A stretch of DNA of 64,000 nt, taken from contig NZ_BMVW01000007.1 in the NCBI RefSeq assembly GCF_014650915.1, forward strand, positions 124,001 through 188,000, given 5' to 3'. Within the stretch, counting starts at the first letter, position 1. Every line of letters begins with the position of its first letter. Both the position numbers and the translations under genes were made by a program. Source of the stretch: Streptomyces poonensis. GTDB lineage: Bacteria; Actinomycetota; Actinomycetes; Streptomycetales; Streptomycetaceae. Positions 1 through 8,644 of this stretch are shown here, one piece after another. The notes under the pieces are model-generated. The model saw nothing but the letters and a program-made list of their open reading frames with translations, had not been told where the DNA came from and ran no database searches.

Positions 1-999
1 CCCGCTGCAGTCGGTGGACGCGTCGTCCGTGGCGGAGTCGCTGTCGCACTGCCGGTCGCGGAAGGACGCCCACATCGACACCCAGGCGATGCCCTTCTTT
101 TCGGCGAACTGCCGTACCTGCGCGGCGTCCTGAAGCGTGAACGTCTCGTTGTCCACGTCGTTCTCGCCGATCATCGAGGTGAGGGCCAGACCGTGCCAGG
201 CGCCCTCGTCCGACAGCCCGAAGACGTCCGCGAGCTGGTCGTGGGCGGCCCGGGCGGACGTCTCCGCGTAGTCGCCCATGTCACCGTCGTACGTGCTGCC
301 GTAGTTCATGGTCATGATGTTGACCGTGGAGACCTGCACGGAGTGGTTGTTCGCGGACTCCAGCAGGGCCACGCTGTCGTCGTCCAGGCCGGAGGGCATG
401 ACGGGGAGGGTGAACGACACCGAGAGGTCGGACCGTTCCTCCTGGAGCAGCGCTATCGCCTCCGAGCGCAGGTCGATCGAGTCGGAGTCCGTCAGCGCGT
501 CGCCCTCGACGTCGAAGTCCGCCGCGCTCGCCCCGGCCGCGTCCAGCGCCTGCCCGTACGCCTCGGCGAGCTCCGACGCGCTGCCGCAGGCCTCGGCGAG
601 CTCCGTCCCCGACGCCCCGCCGAACGACACCCGCACCGTCGCCCCCGAATCCGTGAGCGCCGAGATCCGGGACGTCACGGCCGAGTCGTCGATCGCCGCC
701 GTACCGCCCCAGGTGGGCGTGCAGTCGTCGCCGTCCGCGATCACGAAGGCCAGGTTGTACGCGGACGCCGAGCCCGCCGAGTCCAGGTCGTAGGCCGTCG
801 TGGCGCTCACATAGGGCGCGTACGCCGTCGACGACGACTCGGGGGTGCCGGTGCTGCCCGTACCGCCGGGGTCCGGCTGGGCCTGTGCGGTCGACGAGCC
901 GGAGGAGGAGCCGTCGCCGTCCGTGTCCGCGGAGCAGCCCGCGCAGGCCAGCGCCACCAGGCAGACGAGCCCGGCGGCCGGCTTCAGGAAACTCCTCAT
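1..999 (-). CDS. GH18-family chitinase-like lipoprotein (3' end outside window)
   Basis: The reading frame runs from an ATG at 999 off the left edge, giving 333 residues without a stop. The N-terminus (MRSFLKPAAG, then a hydrophobic stretch ending CAGC) is a lipoprotein signal with a slightly atypical lipobox, so the protein is probably anchored outside the membrane. A low-complexity Gly/Ser/Pro linker follows. Near residues 160-165 the motif DFDVEG matches the end of the GH18 signature DxxDxDxE, with the catalytic Glu present but the first Asp of the motif not obvious. Later segments (VNIMTMNYG, ALTSMIGEND, KKGIAWVSMW) fit the later barrel strands of bacterial GH18 enzymes. The likely role is hydrolysis of chitin or another GlcNAc polymer. 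The start has only a weak ribosome site. It is divergent from the glycan operon beginning at 1336, which may be relevant to its substrate. The family call is firm; the exact substrate is not known. Confidence 0.8.
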   Translation of the reverse strand, partial: MRSFLKPAAGLVCLVALACAGCSADTDGDGSSSGSSTAQAQPDPGGTGSTGTPESSSTAYAPYVSATTAYDLDSAGSASAYNLAFVIADGDDCTPTWGGTAAIDDSAVTSRISALTDSGATVRVSFGGASGTELAEACGSASELAEAYGQALDAAGASAADFDVEGDALTDSDSIDLRSEAIALLQEERSDLSVSFTLPVMPSGLDDDSVALLESANNHSVQVSTVNIMTMNYGSTYDGDMGDYAETSARAAHDQLADVFGLSDEGAWHGLALTSMIGENDVDNETFTLQDAAQVRQFAEKKGIAWVSMWASFRDRQCDSDSATDDASTDCSG

Positions 1000-1335
1000 T
1001 GCGCATGCACCCGCTCTCGTGATCGATCTCATTGCTGCGATCGCTCGTGATTTCTGTCTCAGGAAGGAAACAAAGTTCGTTTCCGCAGCCGAAATGAACC
1101 ACACCCGGCTGTGCCAAACGAAGATCGGATGCGCACAGCATTCTCATGGGAAAGCCGGCATCAAACGGACAACTCCGCCACGGGAAGCGGAAGATACCGG
1201 GCGTTCGGGCGAGGCGGGGCGCTCACCTGCAATCTTTGAATCTCTAAGGAAAGAGACAGGCTGCGGAGTTCCTCACGGATGACTCACAAGTAATTCCGGG
1301 ATTCGGCCACATAAAGGATCTCTAACATCCGGGGA
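1000..1335. other. Divergent intergenic region, less GC-rich than its surroundings
   Basis: This 336-bp gap separates the GH18 gene from the glycan operon and must hold both promoters. It is visibly poorer in GC than the coding sequence. Two copies of the string ATCACGAG, about 30 bp apart, lie on the minus strand just upstream of the GH18 start. No convincing -10/-35 pair or known operator (for example a DasR site) was found. No gene is supported here. Confidence 0.5.
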
Positions 1336-1800
1336 ATGCAATCCGAGTCCGTCATCGAAAACCACGCACCCGAGGCCGCCTCCGCCGCCGCGCCGGTGCG
1401 CGGCCGACGCCGTAAACGCGGCCGGGCCGCCGGGTCCGCGGAGGGCCCTGTGTTCGTCGACAACTCCGGGCGCAGGGCCAAGTGGCTGCGCCGGATCGGC
1501 ATGCTCATGGGTCTCGTCTGCGTCGGCTACGCCGTCGTGCTCGGCCTGGCCTTCATGGGCTGGGGCATCTCCTCGTCCCCGTCCGAGCTGTTCCCCTTCG
1601 GTGACGGCGGAGGGCAGGCCGGAGCGCCGGGCGGCGCGCAGCCGCAGGGCGGCGTCGCCCCCTCCGGAGCCCCCTCCGGAGCCCCGTCGGGTGCGCCCTC
1701 CGGAGCCCCGAACGGTACTCCGCCCTCGGGCGCCCCCGCTGTTCCGTCCCCTTCCGCATCCGCATCCGCATCCGTCTCCGCTTTTGCCGACGCCGACTGA
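1336..1800 (+). CDS. Small single-pass membrane protein of the glycan operon (MatA-like position)
   Basis: This 154-residue protein has a basic N-terminal cytoplasmic segment (GRRRKRGRAA around residues 23-35), one clear transmembrane helix at about residues 55-75 (MLMGLVCVGYAVVLGLAFMG) and an exterior tail of SGAP/GAP repeats and Ser/Ala runs. No enzyme motif is visible. It ends 19 bp before the fused deacetylase/glycosyltransferase gene, so the two are almost certainly cotranscribed. In Streptomyces the poly-GlcNAc synthase MatB is encoded next to a small partner, MatA; the same arrangement here suggests an accessory subunit of the synthase, comparable in position to IcaD/PgaD. That role is inferred from context only. 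The GAP repeats are encoded by a short tandem repeat and may vary in length. Confidence 0.7.
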   Translation: MQSESVIENHAPEAASAAAPVRGRRRKRGRAAGSAEGPVFVDNSGRRAKWLRRIGMLMGLVCVGYAVVLGLAFMGWGISSSPSELFPFGDGGGQAGAPGGAQPQGGVAPSGAPSGAPSGAPSGAPNGTPPSGAPAVPSPSASASASVSAFADAD

Positions 1801-1819
1801 CCGGAACGCAGCCACACAC

Positions 1820-4165
1820 ATGACCACGACGACGCCTCCACGCCGCCGCCGGCGCGCCCCCTCCAAGATCGAGCGGGCCCGCGGCAAGGCGGCGGCGCTG
1901 CAGAAACCCCGAGTCATCCTCGCCCTGCTGCTTCTGCTCGCGCTGACCAGCGTGATGCTCCTCGACGGCTATCTGCGCGCCGAGGTCGGCGGCGACCAGC
2001 GCGTCCGCTCCGGGGCCAGCTCCAGTGACGTACCCGACGACGTCCTCGAGGGCGGCCCCATCCTGAGCTTCCGCGGCGGGCAGGCGGTGACCCAGTCCGT
2101 GCCCGACAAGACGATCGCGCTCACCTTCGACGACGGCCCCAACCCGACCTGGACGCCCGAGATCCTCAAGGTCCTGGAGAAGTACGACGTCCCGGCGACC
2201 TTCTTCCTGGTCGGCTCGATGGTCTCGCGCTACCCCGACATCGTGGACGACATGGTCGACCAGGGCCACGAGATCGGCATCCACACCTTCACGCACGTGG
2301 ACCTGTCGTACCAGAGCGACGCCCGCATCACCCGTGAGATAGAGCAGACGCAGCTCGCGCTCGCGGGCGCGGCCGGCATCACGACCACGCTGTTCCGCGC
2401 GCCGTACTCCTCCGAGATGGACGCCATCGACAACTACAGCTGGCCCGTCTACCAGAAGCTCGGCGAGGAGGGCTACACCAGCGTCTTCATCGACACCGAC
2501 AGCGACGACTGGAAGAAGCCCGGCGTCTCGAAGATCATCAAGTGGGCCACTCCCGAGGACGGCGAGGGCGCGTCGGTCCTCATGCACGACGCGGGCGGCG
2601 ACCGCTCGCAGACCGTGAAGGCGCTCGGCACGTACATCGAGAAGATGCGGGCGAAGGGCTACACCTTCACCACCATCAGCGGTGCGATGGAGGAGAGCAG
2701 CGAACAGCAGGGGCAGCAGCAGGGACAGCAGGCGGCCGGTGGAGCATCGGCGGGGCAGCAGCCCGCTGCTCCGGCGCAGCAGAGCGGCGGCCAGAGCGGC
2801 GGCCAGAGCGGCGGCCAGAGCGGTGAACAGAGCAGTGGCCAGAACAGCACCTCCGCCCTTCAGGCCGCCCACCGCACCGCCACCGGCACCACCCTCTACG
2901 AGGGCAAGGCCCTCGTCGCCGCCGTATGGGTCGCCGAGCGGGTCGTACCGGCGCTCTCGGCCGGGCTCGTCGTCGTGGGTGTCGCCGTCATCGGCCGCTT
3001 CGGGATGATGCTGGTCCTCGCCCGCCGCCACTACCGCAAGCGCAACAAACGCCGGTTCAGCTGGGGACCGCCGGTCACCCGCCCGGTGACGGTGATCGTG
3101 CCCGCGTACAACGAGAAGGAGTGCATCGCCAACACCCTCGAGTCGCTGGCGAAGAGCACCCATTCGATCGAGATCATCGTCGTGGACGACGGCTCGTCGG
3201 ACGGCACCTCCGAGATCGCGCGAGCCGCGGCCGACTCGCTCGGCCTGACGAACGTCCGGGTCATCCGCCAGGAGAACGCGGGCAAGCCCGCCGCCCTCAA
3301 CAACGGCGTCCGCAACGCCAGCCACGACATCGTCGTGATGATGGACGGCGACACGGTCTTCGAGCCCGACACCGTACGCCAGCTCGTGCAGCCCTTCGCC
3401 GACCCCGGGGTCGGCGCGGTCGCGGGCAACGCCAAGGTCGGCAACCGCAACACCATGATCGGCGCCTGGCAGCACATCGAGTACGTGATGGGCTTCAACC
3501 TCGACCGCCGGATGTACGACCTGCTGCGCTGCATGCCCACCATCCCGGGCGCGATCGGCGCGTTCCGCCGGGACGCGGTGCTCCAGGTCGGCGGCATGAG
3601 CGAGGACACCCTCGCCGAGGACACCGACATCACCATCGCCATGCACCGCGAGGGCTGGCGGGTCGTCTACCAGGAGCACGCCCGCGCCTGGACGGAGGCG
3701 CCCGGCTCGCTCAAGCAGCTCTGGTCGCAGCGCTACCGCTGGTCGTACGGGACCATGCAGGCGCTGTGGAAGCACCGGAAGTCCCTCACGGACAAGGGCC
3801 CCTCGGGACGCTTCGGCCGCGTCGGCATGCCGCTGGTGGTGATCTTCCAGATCGTCACGCCGGTCTGCGCCCCGCTGATCGACGTCTTCACGGCGTACGC
3901 CATGATCTTCGTCGACTTCAAGGCGTCGCTGCTCGCCTGGCTGGCGGTGCTCGGTGTCCAGCTCGTCTGCGCCGGCTACGCGTTCAAGCTGGACAAGGAG
4001 AAGTACCGGTACCTGCTGATGCTGCCGCTCCAGCAGCTCGCCTACCGGCAGATGATGTACCTGGTCCTGATCCACTCCTGCGTCACGGCCCTGACCGGCG
4101 GCCGGCTGCGCTGGCAGAAGCTGAAGCGCACGGGTGAGGTCGGTACGCCGGCGGGGGCGAGCTGA
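1820..4165 (+). CDS. matB: Bifunctional polysaccharide deacetylase (CE4) / family 2 glycosyltransferase, MatB-like
   Basis: A 781-residue membrane protein. The ATG at 1820 is preferred because it opens a basic cytoplasmic tail (TPPRRRRRAP) followed by a helix at about 35-52. A complete CE4 (NodB) domain follows: TFDDGPN near residue 100, the metal site HTFTH near 154, RAPYSS, DSDDW and LMHD. A Gln/Gly/Ser-rich linker (about 293-345) leads to a membrane segment and a processive GT2 domain with VDDGSSDGT, DGDT, EDTD and the QRYRW motif, then C-terminal helices. This domain set is that of MatB, shown in Streptomyces to make poly-beta-1,6-GlcNAc at the hyphal surface; it also equals IcaA plus IcaB joined in one chain. 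Inferred job: polymerise a GlcNAc glycan, export it and deacetylate it outside. From memory, matAB of S. coelicolor lies elsewhere (SCO2962-2963), so this may be a paralogue or a relocated copy. Confidence 0.85.
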   Translation: MTTTTPPRRRRRAPSKIERARGKAAALQKPRVILALLLLLALTSVMLLDGYLRAEVGGDQRVRSGASSSDVPDDVLEGGPILSFRGGQAVTQSVPDKTIALTFDDGPNPTWTPEILKVLEKYDVPATFFLVGSMVSRYPDIVDDMVDQGHEIGIHTFTHVDLSYQSDARITREIEQTQLALAGAAGITTTLFRAPYSSEMDAIDNYSWPVYQKLGEEGYTSVFIDTDSDDWKKPGVSKIIKWATPEDGEGASVLMHDAGGDRSQTVKALGTYIEKMRAKGYTFTTISGAMEESSEQQGQQQGQQAAGGASAGQQPAAPAQQSGGQSGGQSGGQSGEQSSGQNSTSALQAAHRTATGTTLYEGKALVAAVWVAERVVPALSAGLVVVGVAVIGRFGMMLVLARRHYRKRNKRRFSWGPPVTRPVTVIVPAYNEKECIANTLESLAKSTHSIEIIVVDDGSSDGTSEIARAAADSLGLTNVRVIRQENAGKPAALNNGVRNASHDIVVMMDGDTVFEPDTVRQLVQPFADPGVGAVAGNAKVGNRNTMIGAWQHIEYVMGFNLDRRMYDLLRCMPTIPGAIGAFRRDAVLQVGGMSEDTLAEDTDITIAMHREGWRVVYQEHARAWTEAPGSLKQLWSQRYRWSYGTMQALWKHRKSLTDKGPSGRFGRVGMPLVVIFQIVTPVCAPLIDVFTAYAMIFVDFKASLLAWLAVLGVQLVCAGYAFKLDKEKYRYLLMLPLQQLAYRQMMYLVLIHSCVTALTGGRLRWQKLKRTGEVGTPAGAS

Positions 4166-5334
4166 TGGGGTCGCATCGCAGGGGGGCCGCTGTCGGTGGC
4201 CGGCCCCAGGTGCCCCGACCGCCCGGCGACGTCGCCGACACCGCTCGGCTTCCGCGCGTGGTGCCGGACGGCGGCGCACCGCCTTCGCGGGGTGGGCGGG
4301 CCGGCGGACGCGACCGCTACTTCGACGCGCTGCGCGCCGTCGCCCTCGTCCGCGTCGTCACGTACCACACCTTCGGCTGGGCCTGGGCGGGCATGGTCTT
4401 CCCCTCCATGGGGATCATGTTCGCCCTGGCCGGCACCCTGATGGCCAAGTCCCTGGAGCGTCCCGCGGCCAAGGTGCTGCGCAGCCGGGTGCGGCGGCTG
4501 CTGCCCCCGTTCTGGTTCTGGGGCGTCTTCGTGGTCGTCGCCATGCTGGTCCACGACTGGATGCCGGGCTGGCAGATCGTCTACTGGGTGGTGCCGCTCG
4601 GCGACCCGCCGGGCAACGCGTGGGGCGAGCAGGCCTGGGAGGTCGTCTGGTACCTGCGCACGTACCTGTGGTTCGTCCTGCTCTCGCCGCTGCTGCTGAA
4701 GCTGTTCCGGCTGGCCCCCGTGCCGGTGCTGCTGCTGTCCCTCGTGCCGGTCACGGTCTTCCACTTCCTGTGGGCACCGCCGGACGACCGGTTCGGCTCC
4801 ACGCTCACCGACCTGGCGATCTTCCTGTTCTGCTGGGTCCTGGGCTTCGCCCACCGCGACGGGGTCCTGCGCCGGCTCAGGCCCGGCCCGGTGGTCGTCG
4901 GCTCGCTCGCGGCGCTGGTGTTCGGCTCCTGGTTCGCCTTCTCGCACCAGGCCGAGTTCGGTACGTACGACCTCGACGAGGTCCCGCTCGCCCAGGCGTT
5001 CTTCTCGGCCGGGTTCGTGACGCTGCTGATGTACGCCAAGGAGCGGTTCTCGGTCGACTTCGCGTGGCTGGCCCGCTTCCGGAGGCTCGACCGGATCGTG
5101 ACGGTCTTCAACGCGCGCGCGGTGACGGTCTACCTGTGGCACGAGATCGCGCTGATCCTGGCCGTCCCGCTGATCGACCAGTTCTGGAAGGTGCCCGCGT
5201 TCGAGAAGTACCTGCCGCTGGGCAGCCAGTGGTTCATGTTCGGCGTCGGCTGGGTGCTGATCGGGGCCTTCGTGCTGCTGTGCGGATGGGTGGAGGACGT
5301 GGCGGCGAAGCGGAGACCGAGGCTGTTGCCGTGA
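4165..5334 (+). CDS. Acyltransferase-3 family membrane protein (OafA/IcaC type)
   Basis: A 389-residue polytopic protein. Its ATG overlaps the TGA of the preceding synthase gene by one base, implying translational coupling. After a disordered basic N-terminus of about 50 residues, the family signature begins at RDRYFDALRAVALVRVVTYH, with the conserved His-containing first helix. About ten hydrophobic helices follow, ending in VYLWHEIALILAVPL. Acyltransferase-3 proteins move acyl groups (acetyl, succinyl) across the membrane onto glycans. Coupling to a GlcNAc-polymer synthase suggests O-acylation of that polymer, as IcaC is thought to do in staphylococci. The acyl donor and exact acceptor cannot be read from sequence. 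Confidence 0.85.
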   Translation: MGSHRRGAAVGGRPQVPRPPGDVADTARLPRVVPDGGAPPSRGGRAGGRDRYFDALRAVALVRVVTYHTFGWAWAGMVFPSMGIMFALAGTLMAKSLERPAAKVLRSRVRRLLPPFWFWGVFVVVAMLVHDWMPGWQIVYWVVPLGDPPGNAWGEQAWEVVWYLRTYLWFVLLSPLLLKLFRLAPVPVLLLSLVPVTVFHFLWAPPDDRFGSTLTDLAIFLFCWVLGFAHRDGVLRRLRPGPVVVGSLAALVFGSWFAFSHQAEFGTYDLDEVPLAQAFFSAGFVTLLMYAKERFSVDFAWLARFRRLDRIVTVFNARAVTVYLWHEIALILAVPLIDQFWKVPAFEKYLPLGSQWFMFGVGWVLIGAFVLLCGWVEDVAAKRRPRLLP

Positions 5335-5453
5335 CGGCCGCCGTGACGGCCGCTGCCACGGTCACCTCCGGATCACCGCGGGTGCCGTACGGGCCGGGCG
5401 CTTCGGGTGTGCCCGGCCCGTACCGCCGTATCCCGGACTGCCACAATGGGCCG

Positions 5454-6173
5454 GTGACCCGCGCCTCCCTGAACAAGCAGCCGCACGAAGTCGCCTCGAT
5501 GTTCGACCACGTGGCGGAACGGTACGACCTCACCAACGACGTGCTCTCCCTCGGCCAGGACCGCAGATGGCGCAAGGAGGTCGCGCGGGCGGTCGACGCG
5601 CGGCCCGCGCAGAAGGTGCTGGACCTCGCCGCCGGTACGGGGACCTCGTCGCTGCCCTTCGCCCGGTCGGGCGCGTACGTCGTCCCGTGCGACTTCTCCC
5701 TCGGCATGCTCCGGGTGGGCAAGCAGCGCGAGTCCTGGCTGCCGTTCACGGCGGGCGACGCGACGCGGCTGCCGTTCAGGGACGACACCTTCGACGCGGT
5801 GACCATCTCCTTCGGGCTGCGGAACGTGCAGGACACGGATGCCGCGCTGCGCGAGATGCTCCGGGTGACCAGGCCCGGCGGACGGGTCGTGATCTGCGAG
5901 TTCTCACACCCGACGTGGACGCCGTTCCGCACCGTCTACACCGAGTACCTGATGCGTGCGCTGCCCCCGGTGGCGCGGGCGGTGTCGTCCAACCCCGACG
6001 CGTACGTCTACCTCGCCGAGTCGATCCGCGACTGGCCCGACCAGCCCGCCCTGGCCGGGCGGCTGCGTGCGGCCGGCTGGGAGAAGGTGGCCTGGCGGAA
6101 CCTCACGGGCGGCGTGGTGGCGCTGCACCGGGGCTTCAAGGCGGCCCAGCCGCCCGCTGAGGCTGCCTGCTAG
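5454..6173 (+). CDS. menG: Demethylmenaquinone methyltransferase
   Basis: A 239-residue class I SAM methyltransferase of the UbiE/MenG family. It catalyses the last nuclear step of menaquinone synthesis, methylating demethylmenaquinone at the membrane surface. Visible motifs are the UbiE signature YDLTNDVLSLGQDRRWR, SAM motif I VLDLAAGTGTS (about residues 55-65), FGLRNVQD near 120, and EFSHPTWTPF near 148. The GTG at 5454 opens the standard N-terminus (TRASLNKQPHEVASMFDHVAERYD); a nearby ATG at 5446 is out of frame. The string CACAAT lies exactly 12 to 7 bases before the GTG, so a leaderless transcript is possible. The TAG stop shares the palindrome CTAG with the stop of the convergent PASTA gene. 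It sits close to a MenJ-like gene and to nuo, the main user of menaquinone. Confidence 0.93.
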   Translation: MTRASLNKQPHEVASMFDHVAERYDLTNDVLSLGQDRRWRKEVARAVDARPAQKVLDLAAGTGTSSLPFARSGAYVVPCDFSLGMLRVGKQRESWLPFTAGDATRLPFRDDTFDAVTISFGLRNVQDTDAALREMLRVTRPGGRVVICEFSHPTWTPFRTVYTEYLMRALPPVARAVSSNPDAYVYLAESIRDWPDQPALAGRLRAAGWEKVAWRNLTGGVVALHRGFKAAQPPAEAAC

Positions 6174-6538
6174 CGCAAGACAGGCGAGACGGGGAACGCA
6201 TCGCCCGGTTCGTCCAGTTCGCGGCGGAGCCCGCCCGGCGGCGGACCGGTGCGGCGCGGTTCGCGCACCCCCGCGCCCCCGCCGCCCTCACCCTCGCCGT
6301 GCTCGAACCACACGGTGACCACCGCCCCGCGCGGGATCTCGGTCCCCGGCCGCGGGTACTGGCGTACGACGTAGTCGACGGCGGTCTCGACGGTGGCCGA
6401 GGGGAAGTCGGGCCGGTCGGGCGCGGCCAGCCGTACCCCTCGTGCCTCGGCCGTCGCGCGTGCGTCCATGGCCATCAGACCGACGAGCCGCGGTACACGC
6501 ACTTCGGGTGTATTGGGTGGTATACGCACAGATGTCAC
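6170..6538 (-). CDS. Small PASTA-domain protein
   Basis: This 122-residue protein starts at a GTG and contains one PASTA domain at about residues 14-78: VRVPRLVGLMAMDARATAEARG, then the typical closing pattern VDYVVRQYPRPGTEIPRGAVVTVWF. A charged Gly/Arg-rich tail follows. PASTA domains usually bind peptidoglycan or beta-lactams when exported, but no signal peptide or membrane helix is visible, so location and role remain unknown. Its last four bases overlap the end of menG; both stop codons come from the same CTAG. Conserved small PASTA proteins occur at this place in other streptomycetes (recollection, not checked). Confidence 0.8.
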   Translation of the reverse strand: MTSVRIPPNTPEVRVPRLVGLMAMDARATAEARGVRLAAPDRPDFPSATVETAVDYVVRQYPRPGTEIPRGAVVTVWFEHGEGEGGGGAGVREPRRTGPPPGGLRRELDEPGDAFPVSPVLR

Positions 6539-6622
6539 CCCCAGCGGTACTGGCAGGGTAACCGTGTGGGGGCGGATGCCGGAAGCGGTGCGTGTTCATT
6601 CTCGGCCGACAGTCACCGAGTG

Positions 6623-7129
6623 TCACAGGACGAGTCGGTAGCGGTGCCCCGTCCGCCGGGAGGCGGGCGTCGTGAAGACCTCCTCCAGCTCCATGCCGAG
6701 ACGACGCGTCACGGCGATCGAGCGCTCGTTGTCGGCGAGGACCATGGCGATGACGCTCGGAACTCCCGCCCCGCGCAGCCGGTCCAGCGTCTCGAGGGCG
6801 GCGGCGGTGACGTACCCCTTGCCCCAGTACGGCCGGGCGAGCCGCCAGCCGATCTCTATCTCGCCCTGCGCGCCCCAGTCGTGCGGCCACGGCTGGGCAC
6901 CGGTGAAGCCGATGACCCGGCCCTCCTCGTCGAGCATGCTCCAGAAGCAGAAGCCGTGCTCGGCGTCGTGGCGGCGCTGGCGGGCGGTCAGCTCCTCGTA
7001 GACGGACAGCTCGGCGGACCGGCCGCCGTGGAACTCCATGACCTCGGGGTGGTCGAAGATCCGGTGCCAGGCCACGGCGTCCTCGTCGGTGGGGACACGC
7101 AGACGTACACCGGGGAGATCTCGGTTCAC
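6623..7129 (-). CDS. GNAT family N-acetyltransferase (RimJ/RimL-like)
   Basis: A 168-residue acetyltransferase beginning at a GTG with AAGGG upstream. The fold is recognisable from LRVPTDEDAVAWHRIFDHPEV at the N-terminus, GFTGAQPW and EIEIGWRLARPYWGKGYVTAAA (acetyl-CoA loop with the Q/R-x-x-G-x-G/A pattern, here RPYWGKGY, near residues 98-110), and ADNERSIAVTRRLGMELE near 130-150. These match the RimJ/RimL branch, which acetylates protein N-termini, antibiotics or small amines. No neighbour indicates the acceptor. It is divergent from the MenJ-like gene, with about 100 bp between them. Confidence 0.88.
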   Translation of the reverse strand: MNRDLPGVRLRVPTDEDAVAWHRIFDHPEVMEFHGGRSAELSVYEELTARQRRHDAEHGFCFWSMLDEEGRVIGFTGAQPWPHDWGAQGEIEIGWRLARPYWGKGYVTAAALETLDRLRGAGVPSVIAMVLADNERSIAVTRRLGMELEEVFTTPASRRTGHRYRLVL

Positions 7130-7228
7130 AGGGACAGCCCTTCGGCGGGGTGATCAATACCGCTGCATAGACTGCCCATGTCCCGTGCCCCCCGGCACCC
7201 ACATTTCTAGTCTTGGGGAGATGCCGCC

Positions 7229-8533
7229 GTGACCGAGCCCCAGCCCCTTACCGAACACACCGCCGATGTGATCGTCGTCGGGGCCGGGCCAGCCGGTTCC
7301 ACCACCGCGTACTACCTGGCCAAGGCCGGACTGGACGTCCTGCTGCTGGAGAAGACCGCCTTCCCGCGCGAGAAGGTCTGCGGTGACGGCCTGACGCCCC
7401 GCGCCACCAAACAGCTCGTGGCCATGGGCATCGACATCTCCGAGGAGGCGGGCTGGCTCCGCAACAAGGGCCTCCGCATCATCGCCGGCGGTGTCCGCCT
7501 CCAGCTCGACTGGCCGGATCTCGCCTCCTTCCCGGACTACGGGCTGGTCCGCAAGCGCGACGACTTCGACGAGCAGCTGGCCCGGCAGGCGCAGAAGGCG
7601 GGCGCCCGGCTGTACGAGCGGTGCAATGTCGGCGCCCCGATCGTCGACGACCGCACCGGCCGCATCACGGGCGTCCACGCCAAGCTCGGCGACGCCGAGT
7701 CCGGTGAGAAGCGGGAGGTCACCTTCCACGCGCCGCTGGTGGTGGCCGCGGACGGCAACTCCTCGCGCCTGTCCCTGGCGATGGGCCTGCACCGCCGCGA
7801 GGACCGCCCCATGGGCGTCGCGGTCCGTACGTACTTCACGTCCCCCCGCCACGACGACGACTACCTGGAGTCCTGGCTGGAGCTGTGGGACCGCCGCGGG
7901 CCGGGCGAGGACCGCCTGCTGCCCGGCTACGGCTGGGTGTTCGGCATGGGCGACGGCACCTCGAACGTCGGCCTCGGCGTGCTCAACACCTCCGCCTCCT
8001 TCAAGGAACTGGACTGGCGCGAGGTCCTCAAGGCCTGGTGCGCGTCCATGCCGGAGGACTGGGGGTACACCCCGGAGAACATGACGATGCCGATCCGCGG
8101 CGCGGCCCTGCCCATGGCCTTCAACCGCCAGCCGCACTACACCAAGGGACTGCTGCTGGTCGGCGACGCGGGCGGCCTGGTCAACCCCTTCAACGGTGAG
8201 GGCATCGCCTACGCCATGGAGTCCGGCCAGATCGCCGCGGACGTCATCGTCCAGGCCCACGCCCGGGCCACCCCCGCCCAGCGCGAGATGGCCCTCCAGC
8301 GCTACCCCCGCGTCCTGAAGGACACCTACGGCGGCTACTACACCCTGGGCCGCGCCTTCGTGAAGCTCATCGGCAACCCGAAGATCATGAAGATCGCGAC
8401 CGAACGGGGCCTCACCCACCCCCTGCTGATGAAGTTCACGCTGAAGATGCTCGCGAACCTGACGGACCCCACGGGCGGCGACGCGATGGACCGCATCATC
8501 AACGGCCTGAGCAAGGTGGCCCCGAAGGCCTGA
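7229..8533 (+). CDS. menJ: Geranylgeranyl reductase family FAD enzyme, probable menaquinone reductase
   Basis: A 434-residue FAD oxidoreductase starting at a GTG preceded by GGGGAG. The dinucleotide-binding motif VVGAGPAGS is at about residues 15-23, followed by KVCGDGLTPRA near 50-60 (the substrate-side motif of the geranylgeranyl reductase family) and LLVGDAGGLVNPFNGEGI near 309-326. The closest characterised type is MenJ (Rv0561c) of Mycobacterium tuberculosis, which saturates one isoprene unit of the menaquinone tail. Streptomycetes use partially saturated MK-9 species, and the gene lies about 1 kb from menG, both in agreement with that role. Reduction of archaeal-type or chlorophyll prenyl groups is not expected in this host. 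The specific assignment is inference from family and context. Confidence 0.85.
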   Translation: MTEPQPLTEHTADVIVVGAGPAGSTTAYYLAKAGLDVLLLEKTAFPREKVCGDGLTPRATKQLVAMGIDISEEAGWLRNKGLRIIAGGVRLQLDWPDLASFPDYGLVRKRDDFDEQLARQAQKAGARLYERCNVGAPIVDDRTGRITGVHAKLGDAESGEKREVTFHAPLVVAADGNSSRLSLAMGLHRREDRPMGVAVRTYFTSPRHDDDYLESWLELWDRRGPGEDRLLPGYGWVFGMGDGTSNVGLGVLNTSASFKELDWREVLKAWCASMPEDWGYTPENMTMPIRGAALPMAFNRQPHYTKGLLLVGDAGGLVNPFNGEGIAYAMESGQIAADVIVQAHARATPAQREMALQRYPRVLKDTYGGYYTLGRAFVKLIGNPKIMKIATERGLTHPLLMKFTLKMLANLTDPTGGDAMDRIINGLSKVAPKA

Positions 8534-8562
8534 CGCGGACGGCCGGGACGGAACCGGCCGAG

Positions 8563-8606
8563 ACGGCTCGTGGCCGCCGCCCCGCGGGGCGGCGGCCACG
8601 AGCCGT
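8563..8606. terminator. Bidirectional terminator: perfect 44-bp inverted repeat
   Basis: The left 22 bases, beginning ACGGCTCGTGGCCGCC, are exactly the reverse complement of the right 22 bases, so the element can form an uninterrupted hairpin on either strand. It lies between the convergent MenJ-like and NLP/P60 genes, the expected place for a shared factor-independent terminator of the U-tract-less type common in Streptomyces. Confidence 0.85.
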
Positions 8607-8644
8607 TGTCACAGGGGGCCGTCGGGGCCGTCTGAGGCGCGCTG

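Noticed and set aside
1553..4279. 908-codon minus-strand open frame opposite the MatB-like gene
   Set aside because: No domain recognisable; the plus frame contains intact CE4 and GT2 motifs.
8605..8644. Extra small gene between the MenJ-like and NLP/P60 genes
   Set aside because: The gap is filled by the terminator hairpin and has no start with a ribosome site.
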